Shown piece by piece: positions 18,550-27,218 of a DNA stretch of 64,000 bases. How positions within the stretch are numbered: position 1 is the first letter of the stretch; each line of letters begins with the position of its first letter. The notes beneath the pieces are model-generated. The model was given only the letters and a program-made list of their open reading frames with translations, was not told the DNA's origin and made no database searches. The stretch is from Armatimonadota bacterium (GTDB taxonomy: Bacteria > Armatimonadota > Fimbriimonadia > Fimbriimonadales > Fimbriimonadaceae). The stretch is taken from assembly GCA_027451905.1 (NCBI GenBank), contig DAIDHV010000004.1, positions 1 to 64,000 on the forward strand. Reading direction: 5' to 3'. The translations under genes and the position numbers were made by a program.

Positions 18550-19935
18550 TTAATTGGAGACGTTCGGTTTAAAAATAAGTTCCAATCCTTGCTCACCAAG
18601 AGGCAAAGCGGCTCGTTGGTCAAGGCACACTCCCGGAATCCAAAGCGGCCCGTCTTGATCAAATAGAATTGGCAGGACCGACCGCGCAAGCAGCGTAAGC
18701 TTGGCTTCGGACAACAGATCTGAAACTTTGCGCCGATGGTCAAACCCAAGCGGAGTCATTGTGGCGCCCTGGAGTTGGTCGAACTGGCAGAGCCTTAAAT
18801 CTTTGTGCTTTAAGCCAACCACAACGGAAAAGGCGGTCCTTCTGGATTGGGTGTTGCAGACGCTCTCCTGGCAAGAGATTTTCCAAGACTGATTGAGTGC
18901 CAAATGAGTTGTGTCGGGCTCTAGGCTGACGGGTCCCCAAGCAGGTTGGGTGCTTGGTTGGAAGTGGATCAGGTCATTTTTCCAACTGCAGATCAAATTG
19001 CCGAAAAGAGAAGTTACAGAGCCTGAACCGTTGGCCTGGCTACCTGCAATTTGTTGAATCTGATCGGAATGAAAGTGGGCATCAAAGTAGCTAGCAATCA
19101 GAATGACCATCCTTTTTCTTAAAACTTCATTTTGCTTCAGGTACTCGCTCCGGATCAGGGCAATTTCTTCTGCAATCGTAAGGAAGTTCAAGTTCCCGTT
19201 GAGGGGTTGGACGCAATGAGATACGGCATGGGCAGCAAGAGCATTCAGAAACTCATCTTCCTCGCGCCAAATTTCCATGGAGCGAGAAAGTGCCTTTTGA
19301 AAACCACTGGAAATGATCGCTAGCTGGGGAATCACTTGCTTCCTAATGCGGACTCTAGAAAAATCCAGGTTCTCGTTGCCAGGATCGTTGAGAACCGGCA
19401 AAGCGCGTGTTTTGCAATACGATTCTGTTTCTTGCCTTGTAATTCCTAAAAAGGGACGCAAATGCTGCCCTTGAACAGATTTCATGCCTCCAATGCCGGT
19501 GAGACCAGAACCCCTTATGGCATGGAGAAAAAACGTCTCAATTTGATCATCATTGGTGTGAGCTGTTACAAACGCGGTCGCGTTGGATTTCTGAACCACT
19601 TGCCTTAAAAAGCTGTATCTTGCGTCTCTGCCTGCTTCTTCAATTCCAATTCTTCTGCTCTTGGCGATTTCTGGCACATTGGCTCGCCCCAAAATAAAGG
19701 GAGCTCCCATTTTGGTGCACTCTTCTTCAAGCTCTTGCGCCTCTTTAGTGGCTTCTTCTCTCATCCCGTGGTGTAAGTGGGCGGCAATGACTTTAACATT
19801 AAGGGAGTGCAGAATATGAAGCAGGGCCCAAGAATCGCAGCCTCCAGAAAAGCCCACTACGATAAGCGGATCATGCTCAAGAGTGCCGGTTAACTCTTTC
19901 CAAGTCTCAAAAAAAGATGTTTGGTCTAGGGCCAT
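18550..19935 (-). CDS. tilS: tRNA(Ile)-lysidine synthetase
   Basis: The enzyme uses ATP and lysine to convert C34 of tRNA-Ile(CAU) to lysidine, so that it reads AUA codons. The PP-loop SGGCDS is at residues 30-35, followed by AAHLHHGMREEA and TAHTNDDQIETFFLH, both family hallmarks. The 461-residue length fits the long form with a C-terminal domain, where FDHRRKVSDLLSEAK is recognisable. Its start overlaps the end of the upstream membrane-protein gene by 10 bp. The ftsH gene follows after 125 bp; tilS-ftsH adjacency is also common in Firmicutes, which supports the call. Confidence 0.95.
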   Translation of the reverse strand: MALDQTSFFETWKELTGTLEHDPLIVVGFSGGCDSWALLHILHSLNVKVIAAHLHHGMREEATKEAQELEEECTKMGAPFILGRANVPEIAKSRRIGIEEAGRDARYSFLRQVVQKSNATAFVTAHTNDDQIETFFLHAIRGSGLTGIGGMKSVQGQHLRPFLGITRQETESYCKTRALPVLNDPGNENLDFSRVRIRKQVIPQLAIISSGFQKALSRSMEIWREEDEFLNALAAHAVSHCVQPLNGNLNFLTIAEEIALIRSEYLKQNEVLRKRMVILIASYFDAHFHSDQIQQIAGSQANGSGSVTSLFGNLICSWKNDLIHFQPSTQPAWGPVSLEPDTTHLALNQSWKISCQESVCNTQSRRTAFSVVVGLKHKDLRLCQFDQLQGATMTPLGFDHRRKVSDLLSEAKLTLLARSVLPILFDQDGPLWIPGVCLDQRAALPLGEQGLELIFKPNVSN

Positions 19936-20684
19936 TTGGGAGGGAATCCAGGGTTTTGGTGTGGCGGAACCGGACGGTGGGATCCCTGAGGATTCACTGG
20001 TTGACCACCCCGCGGATATCCAGGCTGGTGATGCACTGGCTGATACTGAGAACCAGGAGCCAATGGCGGCAAAGGCAATCCGGTGCTATTAAAAAACCTC
20101 GTCTCGAGCGCAGAGGCAAAGGCTTGGCCCGATTCTAGCCCCTTGATGTAGGCAAAAGGAGCGTAACCTTGCACAATCTCGTGGGCCTGAATCGATGCCA
20201 TACCGTCAATCATGATCTCCATCATCGTTGTTGGAAGTTCCGAGCCATCCTTCCAATGTAGCCTCAAGTAGAAAGCACTTGGGCCAAATCCGCCCATGTA
20301 GTTGCTTTCCTTGGTCAAAACAATCGCGTCCACTTCAGATAATTTGCCATTGTAGATTCTTCTTTTGTTCCTCAATCCACATCGGCGGCGGAAAGTCTTT
20401 TCTTTTAGATTAAAATCTACAAAATCAAATTTGTAAATGGAAACAGCCGCAGAAACAAAAATGAGGAAGCCAAAGAATTCCCACCACGCAGCACCAAAAG
20501 ACCCAACGACGACCCCAAGACCTCCAAGAAGCCCGATGACAATCATGCCAAGGCCGCATATGGCTACAAGCCTGGCAAAGGTCATGTAAACCAAAGGAAC
20601 TCCTACATAAAGCCGTTTGCCCTCTTTGAGGAATCTGGCAGATGTTGGGTTGAGCATCTTACCCACATGGCTATAGGAATTCAT
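19926..20684 (-). CDS. Hypothetical membrane protein with Pro/Gly/His-rich tail
   Basis: I do not recognise this 252-residue protein. Two hydrophobic helices lie at about residues 35-60 and 65-85. A soluble region of about 100 residues follows, with a possible PH-like beta pattern (FDFVDFNLKEKTFRRRCGL, then a KLSEVDAIVL strand). The last 45 residues are a low-complexity tail rich in Pro, Gly, Gln and His. It overlaps tilS by 10 bp and lies 82 bp after lon, so it may be expressed with either. No enzyme motif is visible. Confidence 0.7.
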   Translation of the reverse strand: MNSYSHVGKMLNPTSARFLKEGKRLYVGVPLVYMTFARLVAICGLGMIVIGLLGGLGVVVGSFGAAWWEFFGFLIFVSAAVSIYKFDFVDFNLKEKTFRRRCGLRNKRRIYNGKLSEVDAIVLTKESNYMGGFGPSAFYLRLHWKDGSELPTTMMEIMIDGMASIQAHEIVQGYAPFAYIKGLESGQAFASALETRFFNSTGLPLPPLAPGSQYQPVHHQPGYPRGGQPVNPQGSHRPVPPHQNPGFPPKWP

Positions 20685-20766
20685 CGCTTTAATGCAGTCT
20701 ATGGCAGGCTGGTTTCATAGGCTGATTCCAACAAGGCTAAGATTCATGATAGGACGGCTCTTTGCC

Positions 20767-23214
20767 TCACTTATGAGTAGGAACTTCTTTAAGGAAGGCG
20801 TACTTCAGAACTTGGTCAACTCTCTTTACAAAGTACGTTTGCAGTTTAGCTCTCACGTCATCAGGAACGTCTTCCATGTAGTCTTTTTCGTTTTCCTCCG
20901 GCAGTAGCAGGGTAGTGACTCCTGCCCTCTGTGCGGCAAGAACCTTCTCCTTGATTCCCCCCACCGGCAAGACGTGTCCGCTCAGGGTCACTTCGCCAGT
21001 CATGGCAAGCCGTTTGGCAACCCGCTCATTTTTCAACAGAGACGTCATGGCCGTAAGCATGGTTACCCCTGCGCTGGGTCCATCTTTGGGAACGGCGCCA
21101 GCGGGAACGTGAACATGGATTTCTGATTTCTCAAAGATTGTTGGATCAATATGCAAGGATTTGGCGTGGCTTCGGATGTAGCTGAGTGCCGCCGTCACGC
21201 TTTCTTTCATGACGTCGCCAAGCTGTCCGGTCACAATAAGGCCCTTTGTGCCCGGCATTAGCGCGGTTTCGATGAACAAAACATCTCCTCCAACCGGAGT
21301 CCAGGCAAGCCCCACTGCGGTTCCTGGCTGAAGGTCCCTTTCGACAACTGCGTCTTGCAAAAATCGAGGTGCACCCAAGCTCGATTCCACGAACTTTTTA
21401 TTAATCGTGATCTTGCCTTCATACCCCTCAGCTACCATCCTCGTTGCCTTTCTTATGACTGCACCGACCTCCCGCTCTAGGTTCCTAACGCCTGCCTCTC
21501 GGGTGTAATGGCGCACCAAATGGCGGATGGCTTCTACTTGGAATGAAGTTTGCTTTTTGCTTAACCCGTGTTCTTCAATTTGCTTGGGAACAAGATGCCT
21601 TCTGCCAATCTCCACCTTTTCCGCTTCGGTATAGCCTCCAATTTCGATGACTTCCATCCTGTCTCGAAGGGCAGCGGGGATCGTGTCCAACCGATTAGCA
21701 GTGGTGATAAAGAAAACTTTTCCAAGATCAAGGGGCACGTCTAAGTAGTGGTCTCGAAATGTGTTATTTTGCTCAGGGTCAAGAACTTCCAAAAGGGCGG
21801 AAGAAGGATCGCCGCGAAAATCGTTTCCTAGCTTGTCAATTTCGTCAAGGATAATAACCGGATTTGAGGACTCTGCCCTGCGCAAAGCCTGAACAATCTG
21901 GCCGGGCATGGCACCAACATAGGTTCGACGGTGGCCACGGATTTCGGCTTCATCCCTCATTCCACCAAGGGATAGGCGGGCATATTTGCGATTCATGGCG
22001 GTTGCAATGGACTTTCCTAGCGAGGTTTTCCCTACGCCAGGAGGGCCAGCAAAGCAGAGAATGGGCTGACGGATTGTGCCAGTGGTTTTGACCTTTCTCA
22101 CCGACAAAAACTCAATGATGCGGTCTTTGATTTTTTCTAAACCGTAGTGATCTTCGTCCAACACCGCCTGAACATGGTGCAAGTCCAAGTTGTCCTCGGT
22201 TGTAATGTTCCAAGGCATTGCCAGCATCGTGTCCACGTAGGTTCTCGCTACCGTGTATTCGGGGCTGCCTGGGCTCATCCTCCGCAGCCGGTCATATTCT
22301 CGTGAGACTTCTTTGGCGGCTTCTTCTGGCATATTGCTTGAATCAATCTTCTCTTTGATTTCATCAAGTTCCTCACCCCGCTCTTCGTACTCTCCAAGCT
22401 CTTTTTGAATGGCTTTTAGCTGCTCACGCAGGTAGTATTCACGCTGAGATTTGTTGAGTTCTACATTGACCTCACTTTGCACTTTGCTGGTCAATTCAAG
22501 AACGCGGACCTCCTTGCTCAGCATTTCCAACAAAGCGTGCAACCTTGGCTTCAGCTCTAAAATTTCTAAGATTTTTTGCTTATCCTCAAGCGAAAGGGTC
22601 ATATGAGCCGCAACCAAATCGGCCATAACATTGGTTTCTTGGACCGCTTGAGTTAAAGAACGCAGTTCATCGGGCAGGGTTGGTGACAGGCGGATGGCTT
22701 GCTCAAACAAACCCGCAACCGATCTTCTTAAGGCTTCAATTTCTTCTGCACTTTCTGGATCTGGCTGGGGTTCTTCAAGAACCTCAATCTGAGCCTTAAG
22801 GTACGGGGTTTCTCCGATGACTTTGGTGATTTTGAACCGAGAAATTCCTTGGACAATAAGTCTCACCGCGTCTGGCATTTTGACTAAGGTTCGGATGATG
22901 ACGGCGCAGCCATATTGGTAAATATCATCTTCACCCGGTGCATCGTCCTGAGGACGCTTTTGCGAGACAACCCCAATCACTCGATTATTGCCGGCAATGC
23001 TTTCATCGATGAGTTGAATGCTCGATTCACGGCTGACGCTTAAAGGTGCGATCAGCATTGGGTAGATAACACTTTCTCGAAGTGGCAACAGACTTATTTC
23101 GGAGGGGATATCCGGCTTGCGGCCATCTCCTCCGAGTCCATCTTCAAACTGAGCATCACTGAGGATTTCAGCGATTTGTTCACTATCTTCTACGGGCAAT
23201 TTGACTTCTGACAT
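20767..23214 (-). CDS. lon: ATP-dependent serine protease Lon (LonA)
   Basis: This 815-residue protease degrades misfolded and regulatory proteins in the cytosol. The N-terminal LON substrate-binding domain begins with LLPLRESVIYPMLIAPL near residue 42 and is followed by coiled-coil helices. The AAA+ module has Walker A GPPGVGKTSLGK. The C-terminal protease domain has Ser714 in KDGPSAG and Lys755 in GGIKEK, the catalytic dyad. I chose the ATG at 23214, just 10 bp after the hsp20 stop; a start at 23355 would run into hsp20 and add 47 residues not typical of Lon. The hsp20-lon pairing implies joint stress expression. Confidence 0.96.
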   Translation of the reverse strand: MSEVKLPVEDSEQIAEILSDAQFEDGLGGDGRKPDIPSEISLLPLRESVIYPMLIAPLSVSRESSIQLIDESIAGNNRVIGVVSQKRPQDDAPGEDDIYQYGCAVIIRTLVKMPDAVRLIVQGISRFKITKVIGETPYLKAQIEVLEEPQPDPESAEEIEALRRSVAGLFEQAIRLSPTLPDELRSLTQAVQETNVMADLVAAHMTLSLEDKQKILEILELKPRLHALLEMLSKEVRVLELTSKVQSEVNVELNKSQREYYLREQLKAIQKELGEYEERGEELDEIKEKIDSSNMPEEAAKEVSREYDRLRRMSPGSPEYTVARTYVDTMLAMPWNITTEDNLDLHHVQAVLDEDHYGLEKIKDRIIEFLSVRKVKTTGTIRQPILCFAGPPGVGKTSLGKSIATAMNRKYARLSLGGMRDEAEIRGHRRTYVGAMPGQIVQALRRAESSNPVIILDEIDKLGNDFRGDPSSALLEVLDPEQNNTFRDHYLDVPLDLGKVFFITTANRLDTIPAALRDRMEVIEIGGYTEAEKVEIGRRHLVPKQIEEHGLSKKQTSFQVEAIRHLVRHYTREAGVRNLEREVGAVIRKATRMVAEGYEGKITINKKFVESSLGAPRFLQDAVVERDLQPGTAVGLAWTPVGGDVLFIETALMPGTKGLIVTGQLGDVMKESVTAALSYIRSHAKSLHIDPTIFEKSEIHVHVPAGAVPKDGPSAGVTMLTAMTSLLKNERVAKRLAMTGEVTLSGHVLPVGGIKEKVLAAQRAGVTTLLLPEENEKDYMEDVPDDVRAKLQTYFVKRVDQVLKYAFLKEVPTHK

Positions 23215-23224
23215 ACGATACGAA

Positions 23225-23638
23225 TTACTTCTGGGAAAGCTTTGGAATTGAAACAAAGAGAAATCCATTTCTATATTGAGCGGAAATATGCTGACCATCC
23301 AAGTCCAAATTTGGTAAGTCAATTTCTCGTTCAAAAGTACCAAAAGAGATTTCAAGCTGGTGGGCTATGCGCTTGCTGCTATACTCCCACTCTTCACGAG
23401 AGCCTTTGATGGCAAGTGAGTTCCTTTCCGGGATAAAAACCAAAGTAATCTCATCTCCCGTGACACCTGAAAGTTCAAAAGTCACCAAAATGCGGGCCGG
23501 CTCTTCCACAACGTCTGCTCTGGGCTCCCAATGGCGACCTCTGGCAAGCTTGGGACGACTTGAAATCACTTCTTCTCCGAAAACGGATGGATCAGCTACG
23601 AAGGTGTAGTAGAACCCTTTGCCTTTTGGATCGCCCAT
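23225..23638 (-). CDS. Small heat shock protein, Hsp20/alpha-crystallin family
   Basis: This 137-residue protein is an ATP-independent holdase that would keep unfolding proteins soluble. The alpha-crystallin domain begins at about residue 38 (EPRADVVEEPARILVTFEL) and includes the strand NSLAIKGSREEWEY. A typical GTFEREIDLPNLDLD segment and the final NGFLFVSIPK strand follow. The C-terminal IXI anchor is not obvious, as the protein ends soon after SIPKLSQ. It starts 7 bases after a nested inverted repeat at 23646-23694 that could act as an RNA leader structure. The lon gene follows after 10 bp. Confidence 0.92.
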   Translation of the reverse strand: MGDPKGKGFYYTFVADPSVFGEEVISSRPKLARGRHWEPRADVVEEPARILVTFELSGVTGDEITLVFIPERNSLAIKGSREEWEYSSKRIAHQLEISFGTFEREIDLPNLDLDGQHISAQYRNGFLFVSIPKLSQK

Positions 23639-23645
23639 TCATACA

Positions 23646-23694
23646 TGATACTTGCAGTGGGCAAGGCAATCCTTGATTTAAGTCAAAAGTATCA
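23646..23694 (-). promoter_or_regulatory. Nested inverted repeat in the hsp20 leader; candidate RNA hairpin
   Basis: On the minus strand, TGATACTT (23694-23687) and AAGTATCA (23653-23646) are perfect 8-bp complements 33 bases apart. Inside them, CAAGG (23675-23671), a 4-base loop and CCTTG (23666-23662) form a second perfect stem. The structure begins at the TGA stop of the MFS gene and ends 7 bases before the hsp20 ATG. It has no terminal U run, which argues against a simple terminator. Placement right before the start codon of a heat shock gene suggests a thermosensor or attenuator, but this is inference. Confidence 0.4.
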
Positions 23695-25095
23695 GGTGAC
23701 AAGACGAGGTCGCCCTGTCCAATCCGTTGCCAGATCGGGGGAGAGTTGGGAGAGGCCCCTTAAACTCAGCCAGGCTCCTACTGCTGTGAAAAGGGTAAGG
23801 ATTCCGCCGATCAAAAGCGCAATTGAGGTTCCTTGGACATTGGTTGGCACACGAAACGGTCCAAAATCTTGGTAGTGAGTCATCGGCCACCGGTGTGAGA
23901 TTCTTGCAATGTAGCCAAAGAGAACAGCCCCGATTGGAGAAAGTCCGTTTAAAGTCCAGATGTGCATGGCAAGAACTCTGCCCCGACGTTCTTCGGGAGC
24001 CAAAATTTGGAACAAGGCATTGGTTGTGTTAAATTGAAGAATGCTGCCTGCGCCCATAAAGGCAAAAATGGGATATGCCACAAAAGGGCTCTTTATGAAG
24101 CTCAGCAAGATGAGGGAAACCCCCATAAGGGTGATGGATCCTTTAATAATTAGGTGCCTTTTTTCAGTCTGGCTCCATCGGGTTGCCAGCAATAATCCAA
24201 TAATGGCTCCAATCCCAACGAAGGTTGTGGCAATGCCAAGCCCTGCTTTTGCGGCACCTTGCCCTATTTTGTCTAATCCCAAGCCTTCACCGGTGATGGC
24301 AGGAAGAATCGAAAGATAAAAAATTGCGGTGACGCCCGATATGGTCTCTAAGATAAATAAAGTGCGTAGCCTGACGTCTTTAAATGTGTATCTTGCACCT
24401 TCAAAAATAACATCTTTTACCGGTTCTTTAGGGCGAGGAACTGGCTTTAACGATACTGATATTAAGAGCACCACCCAAACCAGTGCTAAAAAGCTAATGC
24501 CATTCAAAAAGTAACACATGGCAACTCCAAAAAGGCTTAACACCCATGTTCCCATCGCTGGGCCGACAATTCTTGCCGCATTAAAAGTCATTGCTGTGAT
24601 AGGAATGGCTGTGCTAAGGTCCTTAGGTGGAACAACTTGGCTGACGATAGACTGCCTCGCCGGCATTTCTACGGTGGCAACAATCCCTAAGAGAAAGGCG
24701 ACAAACAAAATTTGACCGTAGGTGACAAAGTGTCGCCAAGTTGCAATTGCTAAATAAGTTGCCCCCAAAAAGTAGAGAATCTGTGCGATGACAAGCAGTT
24801 TTTTTCGATCAACCGAGTCGGCAACCGATCCCGCTGCAAATCCAAAAAAGAACACGGGAATCGAACTGCTGAACGATACAAAAGCAAGTTTGGACTCATC
24901 TCCGGTGAGTTGGAAAACAAAATAACCTTCCGCTATACGCTGAATCCAGCTGCCGCTGAAGCTTACAAAGGCTCCAATCCAATAGTATCGAAAGTCTGCA
25001 ATCCCAAAAATCTGAATAATTTTGGAGGCAGAGAGTTTGTTTTTAAGGGAAGCGAGAGGTCGGCTCTTACTTGGCGAACTCTCTTCTTCTGTCAT
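23692..25095 (-). CDS. Major facilitator superfamily transporter (MFS_3/EntS-like)
   Basis: This 467-residue protein has about 12 hydrophobic helices. The early part, RYYWIGAFVSFSGSWIQRIA, matches the MFS_3 group of drug and siderophore exporters. The loop between helices 2 and 3 has AGSVADSVDRKKLLV, the family motif A-like sequence, and a WSQTEKRH-type loop lies mid-protein. It probably exports a small molecule by proton antiport; the substrate is not visible. It is divergent from the glycosyltransferase gene across a 127-bp gap and lies 53 bp upstream of hsp20 on the same strand. Confidence 0.88.
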   Translation of the reverse strand: MTEEESSPSKSRPLASLKNKLSASKIIQIFGIADFRYYWIGAFVSFSGSWIQRIAEGYFVFQLTGDESKLAFVSFSSSIPVFFFGFAAGSVADSVDRKKLLVIAQILYFLGATYLAIATWRHFVTYGQILFVAFLLGIVATVEMPARQSIVSQVVPPKDLSTAIPITAMTFNAARIVGPAMGTWVLSLFGVAMCYFLNGISFLALVWVVLLISVSLKPVPRPKEPVKDVIFEGARYTFKDVRLRTLFILETISGVTAIFYLSILPAITGEGLGLDKIGQGAAKAGLGIATTFVGIGAIIGLLLATRWSQTEKRHLIIKGSITLMGVSLILLSFIKSPFVAYPIFAFMGAGSILQFNTTNALFQILAPEERRGRVLAMHIWTLNGLSPIGAVLFGYIARISHRWPMTHYQDFGPFRVPTNVQGTSIALLIGGILTLFTAVGAWLSLRGLSQLSPDLATDWTGRPRLVT

Positions 25096-25222
25096 AGGAA
25101 AGTTCTACCGAAAGTGAGGCACAATTATCTCCGAAGGTCCCAAGCCAGAGCATAGGGTAACAATTTATGCCTAATGAACGAACCTTTTAAGAGATTTGGT
25201 AAATTGAACTGTACTTTGCTTT

Positions 25223-26323
25223 ATGCGTCCCCTCAGAATCCTACAAGTCATTTCTAGCTCTGCTACCAGCGGCGCAGAAAGGCACGTTCTTGATCTTTCC
25301 ATTGCTTTGAGCCGTCGTGGCCATCATATAGAAATCGTCTGCCCTCATGAAGGCTGGATTACCTATGATGCGGCCAAAAGTGGCATAAAAGTTCACATAA
25401 GCCCGATGAAGGGTAGTGGATGGCTGCAGACGTGCCAACTCATCAACCGCACTGTCAAGAAAGGGAACTTCGACATCATTCACGCCCACTTGACCCGAGC
25501 CGCTTACATTGGGTTTGCGTCGGGACTCATCACAAGAGTTCCGCTTGTGACTTCCGTTCACATTGCTAATAACGATGCTATTTACAATCGATTGGCGTAC
25601 GGCAGAAACCGCCTGATTGCGGTTTCAGGCTATGTTGGTGGAATGCTGCACGGTCGAGGGGTACCGGACAGATTTATTGATATCGTTTACAATGGCACCG
25701 ATTTCTTAGAATTTCCGGTTGCTGACGTCGGTCTGGTCAAAAAAGGGCTGGGGATTGACCCGAAAAAGAGAATTATCGGAATTTTAGGCAGGGTTAGCCT
25801 TGCGAAGGGCCAACGGCACCTCATTCGCGCCCTTTCCAACGTTCGAAGACAATTTCCCGATACCCACGTGCTAGCCATCGGCGAATTTGAAGGCGAATAC
25901 GAATCTCAAATTCGGAGGCTAACTTCCGATTTGGGGCTAGAAGATGCGGTGACCTTTACCGGTTTAAGAAAGGATGTGCCGCAACTTTTGGACTCTTGCC
26001 TGTTTACCGTCATGCCCTCAGAGCTTGAGACTTTTGGTCTTGCCGCCGTCGAAAGCATGGCAAGGTCTAAGCCAGTCATTGCTTCTAAAGTGGGAGCTTT
26101 GCCGGAAGTTGTCCGTCACGGCCAATCTGGCCTTTTGATGGACCCTTCTGGCGCCGAGTTTGAAGAATCGATCAGCTACCTGCTGGGTGAGGATCGAATC
26201 AGAGAAGAAATGGGGGCTTGTGCAAGGCAAATTGTGGAAGAAAGATTTAGCAATCCAGTGATGACAACTTTCATTGAGCAGGTTTATCGGAAGGCTTTAG
26301 GAACCGAAGTTGTGGAAGCCTAG
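25223..26323 (+). CDS. Group 1 (GT4-family) glycosyltransferase
   Basis: This 366-residue GT-B fold enzyme would transfer a sugar from a nucleotide donor. The N-terminal half has the loop SSATSGAERHVLDLS and FDIIHAHLTRAAYIG. The C-terminal GT4 domain has IIGILGRVSLAKGQRHLIRA and the acidic EX7E donor motif at ETFGLAAVE, followed by PVIASKVGALPEVV. It is likely a soluble or peripheral enzyme of polysaccharide or glycolipid assembly. No other sugar genes are adjacent, so donor and acceptor are unknown. It stands alone between the divergent MFS gene and tRNA-Cys. Confidence 0.92.
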   Translation: MRPLRILQVISSSATSGAERHVLDLSIALSRRGHHIEIVCPHEGWITYDAAKSGIKVHISPMKGSGWLQTCQLINRTVKKGNFDIIHAHLTRAAYIGFASGLITRVPLVTSVHIANNDAIYNRLAYGRNRLIAVSGYVGGMLHGRGVPDRFIDIVYNGTDFLEFPVADVGLVKKGLGIDPKKRIIGILGRVSLAKGQRHLIRALSNVRRQFPDTHVLAIGEFEGEYESQIRRLTSDLGLEDAVTFTGLRKDVPQLLDSCLFTVMPSELETFGLAAVESMARSKPVIASKVGALPEVVRHGQSGLLMDPSGAEFEESISYLLGEDRIREEMGACARQIVEERFSNPVMTTFIEQVYRKALGTEVVEA

Positions 26324-26351
26324 CTTCAATTCTTGTTAACGAGAACCCACA

Positions 26352-26370
26352 AGATTACGTAAGGTAATCT
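26352..26370. repeat. Perfect inverted repeat upstream of tRNA-Cys
   Basis: AGATTAC, a 5-base loop and GTAATCT form a perfect 7-bp stem 10 bases before the tRNA. It lies 28 bases after the glycosyltransferase stop. No T run follows, so it is not a classical terminator. It could be a processing or regulatory element, or chance. Confidence 0.3.
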
Positions 26371-26380
26371 GCTGAGGAAA

Positions 26381-26457
26381 GGCGTCGTGCCCAAGTGGCC
26401 TAAGGGGACGGTCTGCAAAACCGTTATTCGGCGGTTCAAATCCGCCCGGCGCCTCCA
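26381..26457 (+). tRNA. tRNA-Cys (GCA)
   Basis: A full cloverleaf can be drawn. The acceptor stem GGCGTCG pairs with CGGCGCC (one G-T pair). The anticodon loop in GGTCTGCAAAACC has anticodon GCA at 26415-26417, and the T arm is GGCGG-TTCAAAT-CCGCC. The discriminator base is T, and CCA is encoded at 26455-26457. It reads UGU and UGC cysteine codons, and a U discriminator is the known identity base for Cys. It ends 5 bases before the stop of the convergent dedA gene. Confidence 0.97.
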
Positions 26458-26462
26458 ATAAA

Positions 26463-27125
26463 TCAGGTCCTCGCCGATTTTTTAGCTTTCAGCCTGTGCC
26501 TAAAGCCCTCAATAAGGACTGGGGTTAAAGTCACGGCAATCATTCCCACCATTGCCCACTCAAAGTTATTTTTTACAATCGGCAAGTTCCCAAAAAAGTA
26601 ACCAGACGAAGTGCAAACAAGCACCCAAATGACAGCACCAATGATGCTGTACATTATAAATTTATCAAAGGTCAAGCGTCCGAGTCCGGCTACAAAAGGG
26701 GCAAAGGTTCGCACGATCGGGACCCATCTTGCCAAGATAATTGTCCGAGAACCGTAGGTCTCAAAAAAGTCGTGGGTTCTTTGCAAGTGGGCTCGATTAA
26801 AGAACTTTGACTTTTCATTGTGAAAAAGCTTTGGTCCTAGCCACTTACCAATGTGAAAGTTGGTGATATCTCCCGCAAGCGGCCCCAAAATGAGAACGGG
26901 GACGAGGATAAAGGGGTTAAGAGCGCCTTTGGCAGGAGAGGCAAAAAAACCGGCAACAAATAGCAATGTGTCACCTGGCAAGAAGGGAGTAATGACAAAA
27001 CCAGTCTCAGCAAAAAGCAACAGAAAAATGATGATGTAAGACCATGGCCCAAACTGATGAATCAGCCATGCAATGTGCTTGTCGAGATGAGTAAAGGTAC
27101 TCAATAACCGCGAGGCAGAATTCAC
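26463..27125 (-). CDS. DedA-family membrane protein (SNARE-associated/VTT domain)
   Basis: This 220-residue integral membrane protein has about five hydrophobic segments. DedA hallmarks are FAETGFVITPFLPGDTLLF at about 40-58, the GPLAGDITNFHIGKWLG stretch, and the basic segment RWVPIVRTFAPFVAGLG at about 135. The two motifs form the re-entrant core of a putative proton-dependent lipid transporter or flippase; some members recycle undecaprenyl phosphate. The GTG start faces scpA across a 93-bp divergent gap. The gene stands alone, and the lipid substrate is not known. Confidence 0.93.
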   Translation of the reverse strand: MNSASRLLSTFTHLDKHIAWLIHQFGPWSYIIIFLLLFAETGFVITPFLPGDTLLFVAGFFASPAKGALNPFILVPVLILGPLAGDITNFHIGKWLGPKLFHNEKSKFFNRAHLQRTHDFFETYGSRTIILARWVPIVRTFAPFVAGLGRLTFDKFIMYSIIGAVIWVLVCTSSGYFFGNLPIVKNNFEWAMVGMIAVTLTPVLIEGFRHRLKAKKSART

Positions 27126-27218
27126 TAGAACAGATTCATTGTGACTTTAATTGAGCCATTTTAACCTGATTCGTTCAAAAATGGTTCTTTCTGGGCTTGA
27201 GTTCCGTTAAGATAAAGC

